From positions 97,960,001 to 98,024,000 of the forward strand of contig OZ231126.1 in NCBI GenBank assembly GCA_965153355.1: DNA of 64,000 nt. The letters run 5' to 3'. This stretch comes from Flaccisagitta enflata (taxonomy: Eukaryota > Chaetognatha > Sagittoidea > Aphragmophora). The notes beneath the pieces are model-generated. The model was not told the origin of the DNA, made no database searches, and was given only the letters and a program-made list of their open reading frames with translations. Shown piece by piece: positions 56,854-64,000 of this stretch. The position numbers and the translations under genes are program-made. Every line of letters starts with the position of its first letter. Position 1 is the first letter of the stretch.

Positions 56854-57005
56854 CATGGGGCGGAAGCTGGACCTGGGAGATTTGGGCGACGCAGAATGCG
56901 AACATATTTTAGAAGTTATAAATCGGGATTTTCGGCTGCGACAATTAGAAACCGAACGACTTCAAAAGCAGGGAAAGGAAGTCCAGGAAGAAAACTTAAA
57001 AACTG
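56854..57005 (+). CDS. Rab-binding domain first exon (MYRIP/melanophilin/Slp-like), partial
   Basis: ATG at 56854 begins MGRKLDLGDLGDAECEHILE, then VINRDFRLRQLETERLQ. This is the N-terminal helix of the Rab27-binding Slp homology domain found in melanophilin, MYRIP and Slp proteins, which link Rab27 vesicles to motors or membranes. A donor-like ACTG|GTCAGT follows at 57006. The next exon (FYVE-like zinc finger in melanophilin/MYRIP) is not visible in the remaining 7 kb, so the gene probably continues beyond the window. Which paralogue it is cannot be told from this exon. Confidence 0.72.
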
Positions 57006-57179
57006 GTCAGTGGGTGCAGTGGCCGCAGTGGGGGCCATCTTTAATAGCAGAAGAGAGTTGGGTTGATTAACGCGTAAATCGACTGACTGACTTAAGGTGT
57101 GACACAGCTGCGTGCACACTGTTGTCTCAATGGTTGGTACGCTTGATAAGCCTTCTATGATTTAAAACACAAGGCCAAC

Positions 57180-57501
57180 ACTTGTTAGTCGCGTGCGAGA
57201 CATAACCTATTAGGTTATTAACCTAACTTAACTCTTAATTAGGTTGATAACCTATCTAACAGAAATTAACTTGACTCTTAAATAAGTTCTGTTAGATATT
57301 AATCTCTGTCAATAAAACAAGGCCAGATACACGGCCAATATCAGTCGCGGACGGGTGGGCAGGGGCGGAAATGCGCGTTTTTGCACATTCTCATCTTGAT
57401 CACCCCTATGGACCAACCAACCGACCAACCCACCGACCGACCGACTGACAGACGGACAAAGCCTCTTATAGAGTCGCTAGTCCGCGACTAAAAAGCTCAG
57501 T
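57180..57501 (-). repeat. Family A hairpin repeat, near-complete copy
   Basis: Reverse orientation: right end GGCCAGATACACGGCC, then AGTCGCGGACGGGTGGGC, tetramers ACCGACCGACCGACTGAC, CCTCTTATAGAGTCG and hairpin AGTCGCTAGTCCGCGACT. The tag GTCGCGGAC occurs at both ends. Confidence 0.7.
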
Positions 57502-57655
57502 GTTAGGGACATGACTTAAAATGACTGAGACTTTTAGTGACATAAAACAACATACAGTGGACTACTGCCTTATCGGCACCTGCTTTAACGGCATTTCGGA
57601 TTTAGCAGCCAGGATACCTTGGTCCCTAATTTTTATAGGCTTTTACAATGTTATT

Positions 57656-57780
57656 GTCTCCGACGAACAGTTTTCGTTGGAGACTATGAAGTAGCAGTGA
57701 TACGTAGTCTGTCTGTTGTCGTCCTTTAAAACCTTCTCATATCTTTTGAACCAGACTTCAGAAGTTCATGAAACTTTAAC
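57656..57780 (+). repeat. Hairpin element family C, copy C5 (left part)
   Basis: GTCTCCGACGAA / TTCGTTGGAGAC arms (57656-57684), then GACTATGAAGTAGCAGTGAT and TCTTTTGAACCAGACTTCAG. Confidence 0.65.
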
Positions 57781-58805
57781 AGTGTCATTTTTATGGTAAT
57801 GGGAGCTTATGTATTAATTTTCAGAAAAATTCATAAACTTTTACTACCCTTTGCCTATTATTTTTGGCCACATCGATGTGCACTATGCTTTTAAAACAAT
57901 TCTGAGTGAAAAGTCTTATAACTGTGGGTTTTTCTGCATTTTTGAGCAGTATTGAGGTGTAAGAGCATGTAACTAGCAAAAATAAAATCATTCCCTGAGC
58001 GCTTTTTAAGCGCTTTTAAGTAACCTTCAAAATCAGGAAAAAATAGACCTGATTTCAATGCAGATTCTTCTGGGATGTGTTGACTAAATTTCTGATTCTA
58101 TATTGTTAATCTATGCAAAATTCCCTTTCATTTGATAGGTCGCACTCTATACTTTTGCAAAGAATTAAAATTTTCATTTTTTGAGTCACCGTTACAAAAA
58201 AGTAATGGTGGCTCAAAATATGAAAACCTAATTTCTATATAAAACCATATAGTGTGACCTATCAAATGAAAGAAAATTTTGTGTAGAATAACAATATGGA
58301 ATAAAAAAATGAGCCAATACAAATCATTAGAATCTGCATTACAAATAGGTTTAATTTTTTTCTATTTTGGAGATTACTCAAAAAACGCTTGGAAGGATTT
58401 TATTTTTGCTAGTTACATGCTCTTACATCCCAGTACTGCTCAAAAATGCAGAAAAACCCACATTTATATGACTTTCCACTGAGAATTTTTTTTAAAGCAC
58501 AGTGTATGACTAAAACAGTTTACATAGGCAAAGGATAGAAGAGTATGTGAATTTTTTTTTATTTGGTATATGAGTAAAGGATATCAATTGAACAGCCCTT
58601 GCAAAATTCCAATAAGATCTGAAGTTTGGTTAATGAGATATTAGCTAATTTATGTAACATGTTACTAGGATTTTGGCAGTTTACATAGGCAAAGGATAGT
58701 AAATTCATGTGAATTGATTTTTAAGTCAGTGTACAAGTAAAGGATATTGATTTAACAGCCCCCGCAAAATTTGTATCAAATCTGAAGTCTGGTTTATAAG
58801 ATATT

Positions 58806-59132
58806 CAGGCATGAATAATGTTGAGTATTCCCCCCCCCTGGTGGGGGGGGAATGAAATCAAATGGTTTGGAGATGGGGAAAAAAATCAAAAGCTTGAAAA
58901 AACGAGAAAAAAATTTTTTTTGAAGATTTAGCACTTTTGGCAGTACCAAATGGTAAAATGTAATTACTACAACACAATTTAACACTATCAAAACCTAAAA
59001 TATACTGTTTTATAGCTTTGAGGGTAAAAAAATCAAAGATTTTGTAATGTGACGGTGACGCGTCGCGGGGAAGAAAATCAAATGCAGGGGGGGGGAACAA
59101 AATCAAATGCCACTCAACATTATACACCCCTG
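58806..59132. mobile_element. hAT-like MITE, TIR ATAATGTTGAGT, 8-bp duplication
   Basis: Ends CAGGCATGAATAATGTTGAG and CTCAACATTATACACCCCTG, flanked by AAGATATT at 58798-58805 and 59133-59140. Interior blocks (AATCAAATG, GCGTCGCGGGGAAGAAAATC) match the larger copy at 23586-24490. Confidence 0.88.
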
Positions 59133-59199
59133 AAGATATTAGCTTATTAATGTAGTAATATGTTACTAGGACTTAGGCGATTTATATTTATAAATCTTT

Positions 59200-60718
59200 A
59201 ACTACCATCATCTTCAACTTCTGTCATCATCTTCAACTACTGTCATCATCTTCAACTACTGTCATCATCTTCAACTACTGTCATCATCTTCAACTACTGT
59301 CATCATCTTCAACTACTGTCATCATCTTCAACAACTGTCATCATCTTCAACTACTGTCATCACCTTCAATTACTGTCATCATCTTCAACTACTGTCATCA
59401 TCTTCAACTACTGTCATCATCTTCAACTACTGTCATCATCTTCAACTACTGTCATCATCTTCAACTACTGTCATCATCTTCAACTACTGTCATCATCTTC
59501 AACTACTGTCGTCATCTTCAACTACTGTCATCATCTTCAACTACTGTCATCATCTTCAACGACTGTCATCATCTTCAACTACTGTCATCATCAACTACTG
59601 TCATCTTCTTTAACTACTGTCATCCTCTTTAACTACTGTCATCCTCTTCAACTACTGTCATCCTCTTCAACTACTGTCATCCTCTTCAACTACTGTCATC
59701 CTCTTCAACTACTGTCATCCTCTTCAACTACTCTCATCTTCAACTACTGTCATCCTCTTCAACTACTCTCATCTTCAACTACTGTCATCCTCTTCAACTA
59801 CTCTCATCTTCAACGACTGTCATCCTCTTCAACTACTCTCATCCTCTTCAACTACTGTCATCCTCTTCAACTACTGTCATCCTCTTCAACTACTGTCATC
59901 CTCTTCAACTACTGTCCTCTTTCTGTCATCCTCTTCAACTACTCATCCTCTTCAACTACTGTCATCCTCTTCAACTACTGTCATCCTCTTCAACTACTGT
60001 CATCCTCTTCAACTACTGTCATCCTCTTCAACTACTGTCATCCTCTTCAACTACTGTCATCCTCTTCAACTACTGTCATCCTCTTCAACTACTGTCATCC
60101 TCTTCAACTACTGTCATCCTCTTCAACTACTGTCATCCTCTTCAACTACTGTCATCCTCTTCAACTACTGTCATCCTCTTCAACTACTGTCATCCTCTTC
60201 AACTACTGTCATCCTCTTCAACTACTGTCATCCTCTTCAACTACTGTCATCCTCTTCAACTACTGTCATCCTCTTCAACTACTGTCATCCTCTTCAACTA
60301 CTGTCATTCTCTTCAACTACTGTCATCCTCTTCAACTACTGTCATCCTCTTCAACTACTGTCATCCTCTTCAACTACTGTCATCCTCTTCAACTATCTGT
60401 CATCCTCTTCAACTACTGTCATCCTCTTCAACTACTGTCATCCTCTTCAACTACTGTCATCATCTTCAACTACTGTCATCATCTTCAACTACTGTCATCA
60501 TCTTCAACTACTGTCATCATCTTCAACTACTGTCATCATCTTCAACTACTGTCATCATCTTCAACTACTGTCATCATCTTCAACTACTGTCATCATCTTC
60601 AACTACTGTCATCATCTTCAACTACTGTCATCATCTTCAACTACTGTCATCATCTGCAACTACTGTCATCATCTGCAACTACTGTCATCATCTGCAACTA
60701 CTGTCATCATCTGCAACT
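59200..60718. repeat. 19-bp minisatellite TCATCATCTTCAACTACTG, about 79 units
   Basis: A 1.5-kb array. Flank blocks use TCATCATC and the central block (about 59610-60440) uses TCATCCTC; the last four units read TCATCATCTGCAACTACTG. Confidence 0.97.
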
Positions 60719-61140
60719 GTAAAAAGTTTTAAAGAATATTTTCAAAAAAAATTTTGAAAAAATTTTTGAAAAAAATTTTGAAAAATTTTTTGAAAAAATT
60801 TTGAAAAAAAAATTGTTTTCTTTTTATATTTCACTCAAGTTTTTTTGAGAATTTTTTAAAAATTATTGAAAAGTGAAAAAATTTTAAAAGATTTAAAAAA
60901 AAAAAATTATTATTTTTTTTTAAATTTCTTTCAAGTTTTTTGAAAAATGTTTTTTACTGAAATTTTTGTAATCATTATCATTCACTGTTGTCATCATCAT
61001 CATCCACTGTTGTTATCATTATCAAGTTTTGTCATGATTAAAACAATTTTGAATATTTTTTTTTTTGCAAATTTTCTTGTCGTGTATCTTCTCGAGTTGC
61101 GTAAGCGCAAAGAGAAAGCTTAAAAAATTACATTATATTT
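60719..61140. repeat. AT-rich tract and family C-like right module
   Basis: TTTTGAAAAATT-type repeats, then ATTATCAAGTTTTGTCATGA and the hairpin TTGCG-TAAG-CGCAA near 61098. This parallels the right part of copy C3 (16140-16260), where the hairpin is GTTGC...GCAAC. Confidence 0.55.
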
Positions 61141-61202
61141 TTTGGTTCTTTTGAAAAATGATTCTTAATTTAAAGGTAAATGTAAGATTTTATGATATTT
61201 TT

Positions 61203-61385
61203 AGTTGCGGACACGCCACTCAATAAGAGCCTTTGTCCGTCCATCCGTTGGTCCGTTGGTCTGTTGGTCCGTCGGTCCATCGGTCTGTTGGTCCGTGAAC
61301 ACGAGTTGAAAAGTGTGAAAACGCGCATTTCCGCCCCTACCCACCCGTCCGCAACTGGTATTGGCCGTGTATCCGGCCTTGTTTA
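61203..61385 (+). repeat. Family A hairpin repeat, complete copy with variant tag
   Basis: AGTTGCGGACACGCCACTC, AATAAGAGCCTTTGTCCG, tetramers GGTCCGTTGGTCTGTTGGTC, then CCCACCCGTCCGCAACTGG and CCGTGTATCCGGCCTTGTT. The variant tag GTTGCGGAC occurs at both ends. Confidence 0.75.
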
Positions 61386-63100
61386 TTTCTTCTTCATAAT
61401 CATTAGTATTTAAACAATATTTACAATAAAAAATTTAAGATCAAAAATTTAAGATCAAAAATTTAAGATCAAAAATTTATGAAAAAAAGTAAGTTAAAAA
61501 ATGCATTCTAAAGCATGAAAATAGAATGAGGAACAAAGTATAAAGTAGGACAAAAATGAATGCTAAATAATTTGTCTTCTCAGAATAATAATGATTCTTT
61601 ATGTATTTTCTATTTTCATTTATTAATATTGTGCTACACAAAATTTTCATGTGAAGAAACTGAATATGTATACATATTTGTATATGTCAAAGGAGGCCTG
61701 TCATAGGATATATCTGTAAATCTATCACTCTGCCAAATGCACAAATGCTCAACCACTGCCATCTATTGAGCATATATGATGATGATAGCATTATATTTCA
61801 TGAAAATATAAGCAACGAATACAACGTAAGACTCACAGATTATCAGGTTAGAAGGATGCATAAAATGCAAAACAAAGCCTGACACAGTTCACAGTCCAAC
61901 GCGTATAAAATTTAAAAAGATGATTAAACCAGATCGTATGTCAATAATTACGATTGTAAAACAAAGAGAAAAAAAAATGGCAAATTTCAGAGCTAACGGA
62001 CCGTTAGTGGAGGCGGACCATTCCATGACGGTTCTCTACGCGCTGAAAAAATGCTATATGAAGACAGGAGGGATGCCTTTGAGCACACCCGGACTAATGA
62101 CTTAGAAACCATTTTCGAATTACTGCAGCTTTTATATGCAAACGCCTTTAAACGAGCCTTGTTGTGAGATGTTATGAAACCCCTTGCGGAAATTTCAACC
62201 GAGAAAAGGGAAACAGAAAAGTTACGGGACAAATCCGCGACTAATGCAGAATATTTCTGTTCCTTGAATTCAAAAATTGGCAATTCGATTTAACAACATT
62301 CGGATTGAACAACAAAATTTCCCCAGTCCTCTCAAGATTGTATATCGGATTTTCACTGTAAAATAACTTAAAATGATAATGATGACATCTATCATATACT
62401 GGGCCGGATTAACCCTGCGTGGGGCCCTAGGGCACTCCAATGAGCGGGGCCCCCCCCCCCCATTGTCCCTCTCTCCAATTTGAGGGAGTATGACTAAAGC
62501 AATAACCAATACAAATAAGGGTAGCAGAGGTTGTAATGCAAGCTTTGTATTTTTCAACTCTTTCATTGTGGACAAACCAACAGGTGGATCAATAAAATCA
62601 ATGATCTAGATGCTACTTTTCAAAAATGCAAATCTTGCTCATTTTTTATCTCATTTTACTGTTTTATCTCATCTTATTGTTTTATCTTATATTTTTGACG
62701 TAAATACACATCCTACATCAGTACGTGAATGAATACCTATCCTGTATCAGTGGGTAAGGCTTGAAATTAGTGATGTTAGAGCCCAATTTACTATGTGGTC
62801 TAAATTGTAACCTCTAAGACCATCGGATAATCTATAATTCTCCATTTTCTTAAGCCCTTTGGGTCCACTACCGTTCTCACTTTCTCATCCCTATGTACAA
62901 GTAAAGGCATCAGGTACTCCTGACCATTTAACACTAAGTGAAATTTACTTTCGATAGATATCTCCGTTTTTTGTCCGCGACGGAATATCATTCTGACGCG
63001 GACTATAATTCAAGGCGGGTGGGTGTCGTCGTCGTTGTCACGGATTTTAAAAAATGGATAACTTTTTTATGCTTTGACTGATTTGGTTCATATTTGGTGG
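61386..63100. other. Repeat-poor to mixed non-coding stretch
   Basis: Four units of ATTTAAGATCAAAA near 61430. At 62400-62465 there is GGGCCGGATTAACCCTGCGT with GGGGCCC, resembling a transposon end, plus a family A-like GTCCGCGACGG near 62973. No gene supported. Confidence 0.5.
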
Positions 63101-63990
63101 GAAGTTGTACAAGGGTAAGGCGCTTTACATCCTATCCGATTTTTGTGATCCGACTAACCCAACCGGCCCAACCAGCCTACTGGCCTAAAAGTGAAAAACG
63201 TGCATAACTTTGGCATTCTTAATCCAATTTGGTTGAAATTTGGTATGGAGTTTCTAAATGGAAGGACTCAACATATGTATGTGATTTATATGCATTTGAG
63301 CTTGCTAACTGGCCAAACCGACCTACCACCCAACCAGCCTACCAACCAAAAAGTGAAAAACTGGGAAGTTGTGCAAGGGTAAGGCGCTTTACATCCTATC
63401 CGATTTTTGTGATCCGACTAACCCAACCGGCCCAACCAGCCTACTGGCCTAAAAGTGAAAAACATGCATAACTTTGTCATTTTTCAACGAATTTGGTTGA
63501 AACTTGGTATGGAGTCTCTAAATGGAAGAACTCAACATATGCACACTATTTATCCTGTCAAACTAGGCTACCACCCAACCAGCCTACCAGCCTAAAAGTG
63601 AAAAATGTGCGTACCTTTAGCGTTTTTCAACCGATTTGGTTCAAATTTGGTATGGAAGGACTCAACACATGTATGTGATTCTTTTATGTTTGAGCATGCC
63701 AACCGGCCAAACCGACCTACCACCCAACCAGCTTACTAGTCTAAAAGTGAAAAACTCGCATAAATTGGACATTTTTCAACCAATTTGGTTGAAACTTGGT
63801 ATGGAGTCTCTAAATGGAAGAACTCGACATATGCACACTATTTATCCAAACCAGCCTACCACCCAACCACCCTACTAGCCAAAAATTGAAAAAATTGCAT
63901 AACTATGCCATTTTTAAAAGGATTTGCATGAAACTTAGTATGGAGGCTCTAAATGTAAAGATTTTTAGTTTCAGCGAACTTACAGGGTTA
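63100..63990. repeat. Degenerate long-unit tandem repeat (AACCAGCCTACCA)
   Basis: Repeated modules GGTTGAAACTTGGTATGGAG, TCTAAATGGAAGAACTC, ACCACCCAACCAGCCTAC and AAAAGTGAAAAA recur every roughly 130-170 bp to the window edge. A 100-bp block (GGTAAGGCGCTTTACATCCT) is present at about 63115 and 63380. Confidence 0.8.
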
Positions 63991-64000
63991 GCGATTTTTT

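Noticed and set aside
59200-60718. CRISPR-like or coding Ser/Thr repeat array
   Set aside because: Simple 19-bp tandem repeat without spacers; 19 is not a multiple of three, so no long frame stays open.
62800-62991. 63-codon minus-strand ORF
   Set aside because: Protein-like composition but no start context, neighbours or recognised family; could be chance or a transposon fragment.

Overview
The window is nuclear DNA from a non-vertebrate metazoan. Genes have GT-AG introns and metazoan-type products, coding exons keep abundant CpG, and the space between exons is packed with transposon-derived and tandem repeats. I cannot name the species from sequence alone.

Layout of the host genes, all on the + strand: the large C-terminal exon of POP1 (201-2583); two-exon ENY2 (3463-3908); an RNF168-type RING/MIU ubiquitin ligase (4680-11705); a seven-exon GDAP1-like glutathione-S-transferase-fold protein with an N-terminal membrane anchor (12091-15271); four-exon PRPF38A (15593-18583); a ten-exon AMPK catalytic alpha subunit (19180-53999) whose third intron is 23.7 kb; and the first coding exon of a Rab-binding MYRIP/melanophilin/Slp-type protein (56854-57005). 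From 57 kb to the right edge I see only repeats.

The outstanding object is a 20.8 kb Ty3/gypsy-type LTR retroelement on the minus strand inside AMPK intron 3 (25983-46793). Its two 1.75 kb LTRs differ by 11 substitutions and 2 indels by my count. It is flanked by a perfect 5-bp target duplication (AGGGT), carries a tRNA-Lys-type primer binding site and a polypurine tract, and joins gag to protease-RT-RNase H by a textbook -1 frameshift signal. Pol is split: the integrase is a separate gene about 7.9 kb further downstream, starting directly at a splice acceptor. Between and beyond them lie at least seven accessory genes on the same strand. They include an F-box-like protein in four exons, an ankyrin-repeat protein with a SOCS-box-like C-terminus, a RING-like Cys-rich protein with an in-frame TGA, a three-finger C2H2 protein in three exons, a coiled-coil protein and two orphans. 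Several start immediately after a pyrimidine-tract/AG acceptor. The architecture suggests a retrovirus-like splicing programme delivering a set of putative ubiquitin-ligase components. I found no envelope gene.

The second theme is several families of short dispersed elements whose end hairpins or inverted repeats differ between copies but match within a copy (GTCGCG family, GTCCCCGAC family, and two hAT-like insertions with proven 8-bp target duplications). Other mobile DNA includes a further hAT-type insertion with an 8-bp duplication, a TA-flanked MITE, and foldback palindromes with tetranucleotide and 21-bp satellite interiors. Large minisatellites are also present, including about 1.5 kb of a 19-bp unit.
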